Positions 33,501 through 43,829 of a DNA stretch of 64,000 nucleotides are shown here, piece by piece. The DNA comes from Notamacropus eugenii (taxonomy: Eukaryota > Chordata > Mammalia > Diprotodontia > Macropodidae): NCBI RefSeq assembly GCF_028372415.1, contig NC_092872.1, forward strand, positions 87,208,613-87,272,612, written 5' to 3'. The notes beneath the pieces were generated by a model. The model saw only the letters and a program-made list of their open reading frames with translations. It ran no database searches and had not been told where the DNA came from. The position numbers and the translations under genes were made by a program. Position 1 is the first letter of the stretch; every line of letters begins with the position of its first letter.

Positions 33501-34456
33501 AATTTTTCTTCCATCAAAAATGTTCAGTCCCATCATAAGAGTAGGAAACTGGTGACATTTTCCCTTAAAAAAAAAAAAAAAGAACTGACCTTTCAAGTGT
33601 TATCAGCATTATTTAGGGGTGCTCCATGTTTGAATAATACATCTGGGCAACATTTGAATCAAAACTAAATCGGCATGAATTTTTTTTTGCAGCAAGTGTT
33701 TATAAATTATGTATGTCACTTAAATCAACCTTCCCTGTTTTATTAAAAGAGTGTTACTGATCTGTATAGTAACAATGCATTATGCACCTTTATAGATGGA
33801 TAACCTGCTCAAATGTTACATGAATATTATATGAAAATAAACATGTTTATGTATTTATTTTAAGATAGGCACATCTTCCTGTTGACAAGCTCAGGTATAG
33901 AAGTTGAGATCATTTGATGTTTCTACTTTACAGTGTTTCTCTAAATTAAAAAGTTTAATATTTGGATGTACTAAGCGTATCTCTATCAAATGAATTTTTT
34001 AAAGAGAAAATGGTGTGCTGTTTTGCATTCTTCATCTGCAGGCTTTAAGGGTAACAGTGTATAACAAAAGAAAAACTGTCTACAAAATTCATCAGCCATA
34101 GTACATTGTGCTTAAGAACCCTTAAAATGGAGAAATTGTGATGACACTCATTTTGGCATTTTTAATTGTTTGAATCCCAAATGTCTTTTTATATTGTAAG
34201 AGTATTATAGATTCAACTTTTCTTTCTACAGTTAGATGAAAGTATCTCAGAATAACAAAGAAATTCTCCAATTCCTAAAACAATCTTTATGTTACTGGCA
34301 GAGTTATTGTGGTTTACATAAGGTTTAAAAGTCTCTTATGCTAGTGACTTCCCTTTATTAAACTGATCTTTTCATCATAGTGACCAGAATTCACTTTTAA
34401 AATATGCTCTCCCCTTGCAGGAACTCTGGAAAATTGTTGCTGCACCAGTAAGTTGA
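21404..34456 (+). CDS. METTL22: METTL22, protein-lysine N-methyltransferase (10 coding exons)
   Basis: Coding segments are 21404-21536, 22625-23002, 23977-24017, 24102-24246, 26542-26613, 26948-27001, 27884-27964, 29518-29620, 30886-31054 and 34421-34456. All introns are GT-AG and the frame is open throughout, giving 403 residues plus TGA; human METTL22 is about 404. The product matches METTL22 along its length by recognition. The N-terminal third is acidic and divergent. The SAM-binding motif I (E-L-G-A-G-T-G) is at residues 210-216, the acidic loop Asp near 233, a K-E-L-D-W-L-K-D-D-L block follows at the exon 6/7 region, and the D-V-F-Y motif typical of METTL21-family (family 16) lysine methyltransferases is at 301-304. 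The human enzyme is nuclear and is reported to methylate the DNA/RNA-binding protein KIN17. Two ATGs are in tandem (21401, 21404). The second has A at -3 and G at +4 and gives an M-V start like the human protein, so I prefer it. No disabling mutation is seen. Confidence 0.96.
21715..21885 (-). repeat. MIR-related SINE in METTL22 intron 2
   Basis: Reverse-orientation SINE with ACTTGAGTGACCTTGTCACT and the CTTAGCTTTCCTATCTG box. Confidence 0.55.
22053..22145. mobile_element. Short inverted-repeat DNA-transposon fragment
   Basis: Ends in complementary TTCTTAACCCAGG and a GGTTAAGAA block about 90 bases apart. Related sequence occurs at 41266-41435. Probably a non-autonomous hAT-type element. Confidence 0.5.
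22625..23002 (+). CDS. METTL22: METTL22 exon 3 (residues 45-170)
   Basis: Acceptor TTTCAG at 22624, donor AATAG|GTAAAT at 23002; phase 1 in and phase 1 out. It starts with the conserved F-L-S-Q-F-K-L-L-W block, then a low-complexity polar linker, then D-G-D-L-D-V-V-R-R-P and K-I-H-P-K-I-L. The linker is the most divergent part of the family and is probably disordered. The open frame runs past the donor into the intron and stops at 23028; that extension is not coding. Confidence 0.94.
23437..23745 (+). mobile_element. Possible LTR in METTL22 intron 3
   Basis: Starts TGTGGGAAAAAATG, has CCAATCAC and GCCAATAG boxes and a GGTATAGG region, and resembles the layout of the LTR at 9389. No duplication established. 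Confidence 0.35.
23977..24017 (+). CDS. METTL22: METTL22 exon 4 (residues 171-184)
   Basis: A 41-base exon with acceptor TGCCAG at 23976 and donor AACAG|GTAGGT at 24017. It encodes the conserved H-T-M-A-T-P-L-E-D-V-G-K-Q leading into the methyltransferase fold. It is short enough to be missed by ORF scans but is required to keep the frame. Confidence 0.93.
24102..24246 (+). CDS. METTL22: METTL22 exon 5 (residues 185-232, SAM motif I)
   Basis: The acceptor CCTGAAG at 24101 has a weak pyrimidine tract; donor CACAG|GTACTT at 24246. It encodes V-W-R-G-A (entry to the fold) and the glycine-rich SAM-binding motif I, E-L-G-A-G-T-G, at residues 210-216. It then runs to the end of the next strand (T-V-Y-C-T), with the acidic Asp completed across the junction. 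Confidence 0.95.
24905..25045 (+). repeat. MIR-related SINE in METTL22 intron 5
   Basis: Phrases GAGCTGGAAGGGATG, TACCCAAAGTCACGCAG and CCCAGTTCTCCTGACTC are MIR-type. Confidence 0.6.
25050..26530. other. Rest of METTL22 intron 5, nothing recognised
   Basis: AT-rich unique-looking DNA between the MIR copy and exon 6. I see no exon, repeat family or strong regulatory motif. Confidence 0.5.
26542..26613 (+). CDS. METTL22: METTL22 exon 6 (residues 233-256)
   Basis: Acceptor CTTTCAG at 26541, donor AGAAG|GTAAAA at 26613. It encodes D-V-G-E-D-L-L-T-M-C-E-R-N-V, the acidic loop after strand 2 that contacts the SAM ribose in this fold, and the following helix. Confidence 0.94.
26948..27001 (+). 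CDS. METTL22: METTL22 exon 7 (residues 257-274)
   Basis: A 54-base exon with acceptor CCAATAG at 26947 and donor CACTG|GTAAGT at 27001. It encodes G-G-T-I-K-V-K-E-L-D-W-L-K-D-D-L-C-T, nearly invariant relative to the human protein as I recall it. Confidence 0.95.
27470..27640 (+). repeat. MIR-related SINE in METTL22 intron 7
   Basis: TTACAAATGAGAAAGCTGAG, a degraded TTACCCAAGATTATATAG box, and GTGCTCCTGACTTCCTTG. Confidence 0.55.
27884..27964 (+). CDS. METTL22: METTL22 exon 8 (residues 275-301)
   Basis: Acceptor TTGGTAG at 27883, donor GATG|GTAAGG at 27964. It encodes P-F-S-W-S-E-E-E-I-S-N-L-Y and the strand T-I-I-M-A-A-D. The last residue begins the D-V-F-Y catalytic-site motif completed in exon 9. 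Confidence 0.95.
28140..29105 (-). mobile_element. LINE-1 3' part (ORF2 C-terminus and 3' UTR) in METTL22 intron 8
   Basis: In reverse it reads through the ORF2 C-terminal region (phrases around 28860-28930 and 28640-28700) to a 3' UTR ending near 28140. Degraded by stops. Confidence 0.8.
29110..29365 (+). mobile_element. LINE-1 3' end in METTL22 intron 8
   Basis: Forward-orientation L1 3' UTR (AACCTATATCAAACTG, GGAACTCAAAATCTTGT) ending in an A-rich tail. It lies next to the opposite-orientation L1 at 28140-29105. Confidence 0.75.
29518..29620 (+). CDS. METTL22: METTL22 exon 9 (residues 302-335)
   Basis: Acceptor TTTGCAG at 29517, donor GAAAAG|GTATGT at 29620. It encodes V-F-Y-D-D-D-I-T-D-A-L-F, which completes the D-x-F-Y motif, and a helix leading to I-Y-L-S-I-E-K. 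It begins within about 150 bases of L1-derived intron sequence. Confidence 0.95.
30886..31054 (+). CDS. METTL22: METTL22 exon 10 (residues 336-392)
   Basis: Acceptor TTTTCCAG at 30885, donor CAGTTG|GTAAGT at 31054. It encodes R-L-N-F-T-L-R-H-L-D and the C-terminal part of the fold, ending F-L-V-Y-E-R-I-E-Q-L. The exon ends in phase 0. Confidence 0.95.
31869..32183 (+). mobile_element. Long-form SINE inserted in L2
   Basis: Complete head, middle and MIR-like tail. Flanked by a 13-bp duplication TCTC(C/T)TAAATGTG at 31856-31868 and 32184-32196. Confidence 0.9.
32425..32660 (-). mobile_element. MAR1-like SINE, reverse, inside L2
   Basis: Reads GGAGTCAGGAAGATGAGAG, GACCCTGGGCAAGTCACTTA and CTTTGCCAAGAAAACCCC, i.e. 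the MAR1-like family in reverse. Confidence 0.8.
33310..34400. other. End of METTL22 intron 10, nothing recognised
   Basis: AT-rich sequence with a few short A and T runs. I found no exon or identifiable repeat before the terminal exon. Confidence 0.5.
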
Positions 34457-34550
34457 TCTGTCATGTGAACCGGCTGAAAATATTCCTCTAAGTTGGTTTA
34501 TACAGTTCTTTCTAAACTGTATCTTCAATAAAATCAAAAGCTACCAAACT
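34421..34550 (+). CDS. METTL22: METTL22 terminal exon 11 (residues 393-403, stop, 3' UTR)
   Basis: The acceptor CCTTGCAG is at 34420. It encodes E-L-W-K-I-V-A-A-P-V-S and the TGA stop at 34454-34456. A canonical AATAAA at 34527-34532 implies a very short 3' UTR of about 90 bases. The 3.4-kb intron before this exon is the longest in the gene and is packed with L2 and SINE sequence. Confidence 0.92.
34527..34532 (+). terminator. METTL22: METTL22 poly(A) signal
   Basis: Canonical AATAAA 71 bases after the stop codon. Cleavage is expected 10-30 bases downstream. It is the first such hexamer after the stop. Confidence 0.85.
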
Positions 34551-34838
34551 CTTTTGCTTTAGTTTTTATAATTAAAAATGGTTATCGTGCCTGATGCAGT
34601 CTAAGCATTTTTAAATTTTTGTGATGTTTTTCTGCTGTATAACACTATTCCATATAACCTTGAGAGCATTATCTCTTGTGTAAGTTGAATGAGAACTATT
34701 TGTCACCATCTTTACTTGTCATTTGTGAAGCCTTCTGAAGGCATTGAGTCCTACCTTTATCCAGTTGAGAAAATTCTTTTACCTCCTACCTCTTTCTAGC
34801 TCAGGTACTATTACCATGCACTTTAGTGGTGGCTAGAC

Positions 34839-35038
34839 CTGGGGAGTATGGGGGGGACCTGCAGCCTCAAGGCCACATGTGGCCTTCTAGATCCTTGGGT
34901 GTGGCCTTTTGACTGAGTGCAAGTTTCGCAGAATAAATCTTTTTATTAAGGGTATTTGTTCTGTAAAGTTTGGATTCAGTCAGAGGGCTGCACTAGAGGG
35001 CCACATGTGGCCTTGAGGCTGCAGGTTCCCCAACCCTG
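34839..35038. mobile_element. Palindromic MITE, copy 1 (hAT-type)
   Basis: About 200 bases forming one long imperfect hairpin: GCCACATGTGGCC occurs near both ends and the arms are complementary inward to a TTTGTTCTGT/ACAGAACAAA-like centre. Same family as 59843-60045. Flanking duplication not clear here. Confidence 0.75.
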
Positions 35039-35672
35039 GACCAGGCTAATTATAGGCTGATACTAGTGAGTTTTTTTCAGTATTGCTGCTTTTGTGCTTG
35101 CCTTGTTAACGGTTTGTGTGTAATTTGCAATAATCAACACTAAAGACTCATTTGCCCCTATTATTTTATATTCTCTCTGTCACAAATCATTAATATGTTC
35201 AGGACTTGGAGCACACAAGTCTGACTCCGTGCCACTGCATTACTGCTTCTGGTCAAGAAGCAAAAGCCATTGTCAGAATTTCTCTTTCTTCTTCTTTTTA
35301 AAACTTTAGGGTGATTTGTGAGTAAAATCAGATAATATTCTTCATCTTTTGAAGCAGACACCAAAGTTGCTCACTCCTTTGTACTGTGTTTATCTGACCA
35401 TTACTCTTAATCTAAACTGCCGAGTTTGTTTCCTATTACTCCAACCTAATTCCTGTTGCATCTGTGTATATGTCTAATCTGATATACAGACATGCATGTA
35501 CACGCATGTATTGGATATAAGTGTTTGGGGCTATAATGTCTTCTGATGCTGGACTCGTTTTTTTTCCTTTTTTTTTTTTTTTTGAAGTAACTCCAAGCCT
35601 TAGGCCCTTGATAATGAGGGTATCTCCGTTGGCTCAAGATAGTATTGCCAACTGACTAATATTCAGCTTGAC

Positions 35673-36009
35673 GTGTGTGTGTGTTCATGTATGTGTTCAT
35701 GTGTGTTCATCCTTCATTGCTGAAGAAGACCATGCCATCACAGAAATGATGACACAATTTGCACTTGACTTTGAGTGTGGGAGGGCTATGCAGGTCACCA
35801 GCCTCACTTCTCCTCCAGAGCCATCTGAATCCAGTGACCAGATAGTCATCAGGATGACTGGAGATGACCCAGGATGAGGCAGTTGGGGTTAAGTGACTTG
35901 CCCAAGGTCACACAGCTAGTGAATGTCAAGTGTCTGAGGTGAGATTTGAACTCAGGTCCTCCTGACTCCTGCACTGGTGCTCTATCCACTGCACCACCTA
36001 GGTGCCCCT
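35673..36009 (+). mobile_element. Long-form SINE with TG-rich 5' end
   Basis: GTGTGTGTG/GTTCATG head, full middle and MIR-like tail. 8-bp duplication AGCTTGAC at 35665-35672 and 36010-36017. Confidence 0.88.
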
Positions 36010-36017
36010 AGCTTGAC

Positions 36018-38590
36018 TAGTATTTTATCACAGAAACTAGATAATTCTAACTGATGTGTCATCAGATGGCCAGGTTTTCTTATTTTTTTGATTTTAGTAA
36101 CTCTTATTACCAACCACTGGATGTTCTTTATCCCTAAACCTGTCATCACTTCTCAGTGAATGGCAAGAGAATCACAGGGGATGAACATGCTTCCTTCTCC
36201 TACAAGCTCAATATGTTCTTTACATATATACTGCTTACTCCCAAGCAGTACACAAATACCTAGCAAATCTCTGTCTCTTTGTGCCTGTGTCTCAGTGAAG
36301 TAACAGACCTTTCTCACTCCCCTATGTATCTGTATCCTTATCAAATTGTTACTAAAGTATTCATATCCTTTTTTCTACTACAAATTCATAAAATGTATTT
36401 CTGCCTAACTTTTGAATCTGTACCAAGTGAGCAGGACCTGACAGGCCACAGACAGTTCTTACATTGCAAGTTTCCTTAAAGAGATCATTTACTGAAATAC
36501 TTATCTTTAATTAAGGAAGGTGGCAGATCACGAAAGAGTAGCTGTGGATGGTACTGAAATTAATGTTCAGAATGGCAATCTGAGCTTCAACCGGATATGC
36601 CACCTTGTTATATTTCAGTGCTAACACTGACATTTTCACAGCCTTGCTAGGTACATGCCTATAAATGTAATTTACACAGAGCCATAGAATTGTCAAGGCA
36701 TTCACCTGATGCATTAGTGTAGACTCAGGTTTTATGTGTAAACAACTCAGATTGAATGTTTCTTTTAAATGGGGCCAGGAATTAATCTTGATATCACTGT
36801 AATTCAAAACATCATCAGATTCCCACTCCTTGGAGTCTAAATGTGATGTTATCACTCTGCTTTACAACTTAATTCTGGATTCCTCAGTTTAATGGAGCTT
36901 AAGCTGCTTTGCACCAATATTTTGAAACATCCAGACCCTCTGAACGTTGTGATAGTTAATTAATTGGGCCAGTGGCTCATTTGTAGTGTGTTCTAACATT
37001 TAAGAAATGTTAGATGTGGAAAGATGTGGTTTCATCAGTCTGCCATAGCTTGTATTGAAGAAGCCCTGTACTTACAAAAAGCTTTGATCTGAAGGTTTTA
37101 GTTTTTAGGATCTGTGAGTCTGAAATGTCTTATGAAGAATCAAGGTAGAAAATGCAGCTCTGGGAAGGCAGGGCCCGTGTATAATTCACTGGGAATTTGT
37201 TTCTTGAAAACAGCCTTCAAAACAAGGAATGAGTTTGACCAGTATTGATGATACATGAAATGGGACACATTGCTTTTATTTCTCAGGGCAACAGGTAAAA
37301 TAGCCTTGATTACATTGAAATTTCAGTTTTGCACTAACAAGGGCTAGTGCTTCCCTTGTAAATCAAGAACCTAAGTTGAAGTTTGGGCCTTACTGAATTA
37401 GCTTTCAGGTAATAGAATGTTTTTATTTGAACATGCAGATTAGATTAGTAGGGTTTAATTTCAGTTTCAGTTTTTCATACAGCAAAATCTTGATTGACCA
37501 GATTTCAGCTACCTATCTTCATTTTCCCCACTCAGACTTTCAACCCCAGCACCCAGAATGTGTTTCTAGCAGAGAGAGACAGATTACAAAAAGAATAAAT
37601 GTGTCAAGGTTTTATCAAAAAAAAAAATAAATTTAAAAGTTTCTGAGAATCATCAGCCCAGTCTGCTATATACAACTTTTGTTCATAGTATAGCCTTCCC
37701 ATGCCTTATCTTGGCATGAAGGTGCTCTCGCCTTTGAGCTCAAATTTTGACAGGTGGTCCTACTAAACTGGAATGGACGTAAGTATGGAACGAGCATCAC
37801 ATCACCATCAAAGAACCTACCTCAAATAGTAAAGCAGTTGAGCACACAGTAATATTTTTAGTCAGAACAACTTAAAGCCATGTCTTTAAGTGAGGACAAG
37901 TTGTGCTGTGTATTGGTAAAGGAAATTATCCAGAGAAATAACAATTTCTTGAAGCATTGTATCATATGGTGCTTTCATATGCGTTCTCATTTTTCTTTAC
38001 GATCCCTGTGAAGATCATACAATATAAATTCAATTAATACAACCCTCTTTGTCCATCCTCCTACTTTTTCCTTCCCCTATTCCTTAAGCATTACAATTCA
38101 TTTCAGTTCAACAATTATATTGAATTAATAAGTGTTGCTTAAGGAAATAAAGAGCTACTTAACTTGAAGGATATTCAGTACTTATTTCTGGACCATGATA
38201 ATGTAATAAAAATGACAATACTACCTAAATTAATTTGCAAATTTAATGCTGTATCAAACTATCAGTAGGATATTTTAGAAAGCCTGATTGATAATATTTG
38301 AAAGTGTAAAAGATCTAGAATCACAAGGGAAACAATGAAAAAATTAAGAGTCAAGTGGAGATACCACTTCCACTGCTAAAAGCAGAAATCAAAACTCTGT
38401 AGCAACAAATTTTTAAACATGGCCTAGGTAGAAATTTGTTTTGCTTGACTCTGCATAGGTTTTGTTTTTCCCTTTCAATGGGGCAAGGGAAGGAGAAAAA
38501 TAAATGCTTGTTAATTGAAAAAAATATTTTTAAAAGAACTATGTGGTAATGATTTTTAATATCATTTGAACAGACCAGATAAGAAAGAAT
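36018..38590. other. Intergenic, nothing recognised
   Basis: About 2.6 kb of AT-rich DNA. Short open frames here (e.g. 36855-36511) show no family features. No repeat family recognised with confidence. Confidence 0.5.
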
Positions 38591-38599
38591 CAGAAACAA

Positions 38600-39415
38600 T
38601 TGAACTCCAGTCAGCAAACATTAAGTCTCTACTACATGTCAAGTGCTGAAGATTCAAAAAGAAAATAATGCTTGCCTTAATGGAACTTTTATTCAATTGA
38701 GAGTAGGGGGAGCAGGGGCGGGGGGCATAGAACACAGCATATGTACAGATACATATGTACAAGGTAATTTTTAAAAGGCTAAAGCCCTAAATGGAGAGAA
38801 CAATGACTTCACTGTAGAACTGACAACCAACTTGTGTGTTGAAGGAAAGTAAGGATTCCAATGTATTCCCAAAATGGAGTACCACTTCTATAAAGGCAGG
38901 AGATGCCATATTGTGTTAAGGGACTAGCTAGCTGTCCTGTTTGGCAGGAACAGAGTATAAAAAGGGAGAATGTCTGCAATAAAACTAGAAAGGTAGATGA
39001 AGAACCAGACTGTAGAAGACCACAAATACCAACCTCAGGTTTTTGTATTTTATCCTAAAAGCAATAGAAAACCATCAAACCTTTTTTGAGTGAGAGACTG
39101 AGATGCTCAGATTTCTGTTCCTAGGCTGTTAACTGAGCAGATGTGTGAAGCAAGGATTGGAAGGGGAATGACTTTAGAAGGAGGGAGGCCAATTTGAAAG
39201 CACTTGCAATAGTCCAGGGAAGGGACAATGAAGGCCCAAGAAAAGGTAGAGGCAAGAGAATGGATGCAGTAGATGTTTTGGAAGTGGAGTCAATAAGACT
39301 TGGCAATTGATTGGATATAGAGGGAAAAATTAAGGGTGACTCCAAAGTTGTGAAACTGGGTAAATGGAAGAATGGTGTTTCCCTTGATAGAAATGGGAAA
39401 GTTTAAATTATTGTG
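38600..39415 (+). repeat. Dispersed repeat R1, copy a
   Basis: Ordered phrases (ACATTAAGTCTCTACTACAT; GGAAAGGTAGATGAAG; TTTATCCTAAAAGCAATAG; GCAATAGTCCAGG) recur in the same order at 41112, 48530 and 55640. Old mammalian genomes hold a similar repeat; I cannot name its family with confidence. Confidence 0.75.
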
Positions 39416-39834
39416 GGATGGTCTACAATAATTGCAGTTAATCAAAGTTTTTTGTATCATGACAGGCAACCTTTATGAAAGAAGTTGAATTTAAAATATC
39501 TACCACCACCACTCAAAAAATACCATAAAACACTTCAGGAAAGACTCTAAATTTAGTTTAACTACACAAATAATTTTGAGAAGTACCAAATTTCCATCCC
39601 TCTAGACTGGCATCTGGAAGAAATTTTCTAAAGATTTTGTTGTTGTTAACATGACTTTGCATCTGTCAACTTTGATCTCCAAAACTAAAATTTGGAACAA
39701 TTAAAATCAGAGGAATAGTTCTAGAAGGTAGAGAAAGAATTGGTACTCACTAATAGTCCCTAGTATTGTAGAAAATTCTGTTCAGTTCTGATTGAAGCTC
39801 AAGTGTAGCATAAAATGGGAGGATTCTAGAACTG

Positions 39835-39920
39835 TATGTACATGTGCATAGATATATGTGGCTGTACATACATGTGTGTACACACATGTATATATGTGTG
39901 TATATATGTATATATTGCTG
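39835..39920. repeat. TG/TA microsatellite
   Basis: Compound ATGTG/TATA repeat with local palindromes (ACATGTGTGTACACACATGT). Confidence 0.9.
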
Positions 39921-39984
39921 TGTAGGTCCATAAATTGGGAATTAGGGGTGACTAGACTAGAGAGAATATTTTTAAGCATTTTAA

Positions 39985-40090
39985 TAGCTAATATTCATAT
40001 AATGCTTTCATATATCACTTCACTGACCTCCCCACAACAACCCTCTGAGGGAGGGGCTATTACAGATGAAAAAACTAAGACTGACCACTA
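39985..40090 (+). repeat. MIR-related SINE fragment
   Basis: Starts like the 'aatattcatataatgctttcatat' opening of a MIR/THER-type element and reaches GGGGCTATTACAGATGAAAA. Confidence 0.45.
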
Positions 40091-40299
40091 TGATGCCTAA
40101 TTGCCCCGTATTTCATTCTGCTTTATGCTTGTCTGAAAATAGATAGAAATACCATAGCAAATTTGACCTTCGTCTTTACATTAAACAAGCTTATAGAGCA
40201 CTGATGTAACCAGTACAGCCACTCTAGTGTGTGACTTCCCACCAGCTGACCCTCAGCACCACTGCCTTTGGACGTCAAATGCTGCATAGAGCTAGAGCA

Positions 40300-40460
40300 G
40301 AGCTGGACCTGGGGGTCAGAGAGCCAAGGTTCGAATTCCATCTGTCATATACTAAATGTATGGCCTGGAGCACTCATTTTCCTCATCTCTAAAGTGAGTG
40401 GGTTGAACTTGATGACCTCTAGAGCCCCCTCCAGCTCTAAGTCTTAGGACCCTTATATTA
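40300..40460 (-). repeat. MIR-related SINE, reverse
   Basis: GACCTGGGGGTCAGAGAGCC, TTTTCCTCATCTCTAAAGTG, and a GATGACCTCTAGAG/CCAGCTCTAAG end. Confidence 0.6.
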
Positions 40461-41111
40461 AATTGCAGCCTCTTATCCTATGACAAATAAACACCTCCTA
40501 GAGAGTCCCAGGACAAAATTCAATTCCCTTAAACCATTGACTGGTTAGTTAATTGTTTCCCCTACCATGTTGAATCATACTCTTGTCAATGTAAGACAAG
40601 AGTAGACTGAAGAAGGGGTTGGAATGATCGTCTCCTAGAGGGAAATCTTGAATCTAAGGTGAATACTCAGTAGCTGGGATCTATGACAGGTGTGCTGGAG
40701 CCAAACCCTACCTCTCACCAAGGTTCAGTTGTCAGTGTGAGCATTTACCGTGGAAATCAGCAAATGCTACTAGTCTTGGCTTGATTTATTGTTTTGTTGG
40801 TTGTCTAGATTTAAGAAAGTGATAGAAAATATTAATGCAGATTCAACTTGAAAGTATGTCCTACATACATTTTTCTGGGAGAGCAGACTGCTAAACATTT
40901 ACCAGCACACCCCTGAGAACCGTACAATAACAATGAAGTAACATCTCCATGAACAGGATTTTTAAGGAATGAGAAATGGTGGTCAATACTTTTATAAACC
41001 TTGTCCTTACCGCACCCCCAACCTCTCTTTGGAACTCATGTATTCTAAAGAATTCTTTTCTTCCCCTAACACATAGTATCATTGCTGATAAAAGACAAAT
41101 TTTGTTCTTTT

Positions 41112-41965
41112 AAATCAATTAACAAGCATTTATTAAGTCCTTACTACATACTACTACACTGTGCTAATGCTGGGACACAAAATTTTAAAAGTCTTTGTCC
41201 TGAAAGAACTTACATTCTAAGGGAGCAGATATGTATATACATAGGTACATACAAAATAGATTCTTAAACTGGGGTCCATGAACTTGCTTCTTTTAAAAAT
41301 ATTTTAATAACTATTTCAATATAATTGGTATTCCTTGTAATACTCTCTATATTTTTTTTTATCTATTTAAAAACATTATTCTGAGAAGGAGTCCATGGTC
41401 TTCCCTAGACTGCCAAAGGTTTCATGACACAAAAAAAGAAGCAGCTGGGGAGGTTGGCAAAGACCTCCTGCAGAAGGTTGCATTTGAAATGAGTCCTGAA
41501 GGAAGCCAGGCATGGAGGAAAGAGATGGAATTTTGTGTTAGAAAAAGAACCAGCTAGTCAGTTTGGTAGGAGCAAAAAATACAAATGGTAGTGGGGAGTA
41601 ATATGCAATAAGACTGGAAAGGTAAATGTGACCTAGACTATAGAGGACTACGAACGCCAAGCTGCTGAGAATTGTGTATTTTATCCTAAGAACAACAGGC
41701 ATCCACTGACTATTTTTGAGTAAGAAAGTAACCTGGTCAGATTTGTGTTCTAAGGATTTTGATCTACCCTTAGATGTATAAAAGATAAGGATGTATAAGG
41801 ATATTCATGTCCCCTTAGATGGGTAAAGGACGGCTTGGAAGGGGAAAAACTGGAAGGGCAGAGGTCAGTTTGAAAGCTACTACAATAGTCCAGGTAAGAG
41901 ATTAGGAAGGCCCAAGATTCTCAGAGGCACAAGTGAGTGAGGAAAACATTCCAGATATGTGTGAC
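41112..41965 (+). repeat. Dispersed repeat R1, copy b
   Basis: Same phrase order as copy a (AAGCATTTATTAAGTCCTTA; TTACATTCTAAGGGAGC; GACTGGAAAGGTAAATGTG; CTACAATAGTCCAGG), split by a short inverted-repeat element at 41266-41435. Confidence 0.75.
41266..41435. mobile_element. DNA-transposon fragment inserted in R1
   Basis: Left end TTCTTAAACTGGGGTCCATG and right part GGTTTCATGACACAAAAAAA. The left end matches the inverted-repeat element at 22053. It interrupts R1 copy b. Confidence 0.5.
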
Positions 41966-42029
41966 AGCCAGGACAAAGCCACAGGGGCAGTATATTGCAT
42001 ATGGAACAGTAAGAAGGCAGCACTGTGGC

Positions 42030-42245
42030 TGTACTAACACTTTAAGTTTTGCAAAGTACTTTACATTTTATCTGTTTGATCCTCCCAAGAACTCTGTGAA
42101 GTGGCTAATATTATTATCTCCATTGTACAGATGAGTAAATGAGGCTCAGAGTAGTTAAGTGACTTACCCAGGATCACACAGCTAGCAAGTATCTGAGGCA
42201 GCATTCAAAATCAGGTGTTCATGACTCCAAGTTCAGAGAATATAA
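42030..42245 (+). repeat. MIR/THER-type SINE
   Basis: Opens with TTTGCAAAGTACTTTACATT, then CAGATGAGTAAATGAGGCTC and AGTGACTTACCCAGGATCAC. The same opening occurs at 46010 and 58610. Confidence 0.7.
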
Positions 42246-42549
42246 GAAAAGAGGCCCAGATTTGTTATGTGATCTGCCCATGACCACAAAGCTAGTAAGG
42301 ATAACAGGAGAAATTTGAATTTAGAGCTTTCCTGATGCCAGGGCCAACACCCTTTGCATTACATCATGTTCTTCCCTACCTTTTGACAACCATCTCCATA
42401 GACTCTCTCCATGCAGATTTCCTCTTTTAAAATAATTTTCTTCCTTCTAGTTTCATGTATCTAGAAGGTAAGAAATACCCCCAATTCAAAATATCAAGTA
42501 CAGAACCTGATTTTAGTTAAACCAGTAACTCAATTATAAAAAAAAAAAA

Positions 42550-42765
42550 ATGTTAAGTTGTCTGAATCTTCATGACACTGTTTGGTATTTTCTTGGTAAA
42601 GATTAAGATAAATTTCCTTCTCCAGCTCATTTTTCAGATGAGGAAACTAGGTGTAAAGGGTTAAGTGACTTGCCCTGAGTCACACAGCTAGCAAAAGTAT
42701 GAGGTCAGATTTAATGACTCTAGGTCCAGGCTTCTATCTGTTGCTACCTAGTAGCTCTTTAAAAG
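42550..42765 (+). mobile_element. MAR1-like SINE
   Basis: TTTCTTGGTAAAGATTAAG, CTTCTCCAGCTCATTTTTC and GACTTGCCCTGAGTCACACA. Confidence 0.72.
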
Positions 42766-42939
42766 TGGTAGTCCTAAAGACAATCTCTGTAATATTTGTC
42801 TAATTAGATAGGAAACTCTCTATGAAGACGATTGGCAAGTGTCTAGAAATAGTTCCCTTAGACCTATGTGCTTTTTGTCAAAGAACCTGGACTAAGATAG
42901 ACAAAATTAGCCTAAATAAGTTTATTTAAATGCCTAGAC

Positions 42940-43030
42940 TTGTTAGCAATGGCAGAAGACTTAGAGATTATCCAATCCAACCACCTCTATTTTAAAGCTG
43001 AAGAAACTGAGGACAGAAATACCAGACATC
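42940..43030 (+). repeat. MIR-related fragment
   Basis: TATCCAATCCAACCACCTCT and GCTGAAGAAACTGAGGACAG. Confidence 0.5.
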
Positions 43031-43829
43031 CAGAAGAGAAACAGTTTAGAACATCAGTAGCAAGTGAACAATTTATTTTCAGGCAGCACTTTATAACCTG
43101 CAAATGCAGGGATGTCTGATGTGCTCAAATGTTTTCAGGTTGGGGAGAAGATCCAGACATGTCACTTCCTCCAAGTACATAATTGGAATGCGCTCCCAAG
43201 GATAAGAAGGCAAATAGAATTGAGGAGATTAAGTGACTAAGTAGTAGACCAAAAGTCAAAGGTCACTTCTGGAAGACAGTAAAAAACCAAGACATGGAAT
43301 CCTAAAGCATCTTTCAAGGTTCTGATATTAGGGTCCTCATAACCACTGTTCTTGCCCAACCTTCAGAGGAAGACAGTACCAAAAGGAGGAGACCTGGCCT
43401 GCTATCAGTTTAGACCATCTCCTTTCCTGCCACTCCCAACCTCCTACAGACTCCCAGTCCAGATCCATGATGTAAGTGCATGGCAACATGTCTGAAACAT
43501 AGAGTGCCATAGTGACCATTCAAACATAAACTAGACCCTTTAAATTGAGAGCAGTGGATCAGGCAGGCAGGGTTGACTAGAGAGCCTGAGTTATCCTGGC
43601 ACAAAAGATGACAGAAAAAGTAACTACAATTGATGTTCTATCACGGCATTGAAACTACTAGCTCTTGAAATCACCGATGAAGAAACAGATTCAGGGTTGT
43701 CAGTGACCTCTCCAAGGCTATTATTGGGTTCAATTCAATAAACACTTATTTAAGCTCTTGCTATATGTCAGCCACTGTGCAAAATAGCGGGAATACAGGC
43801 ACATGACTCCCTCAAGAAGCTTATGTTCT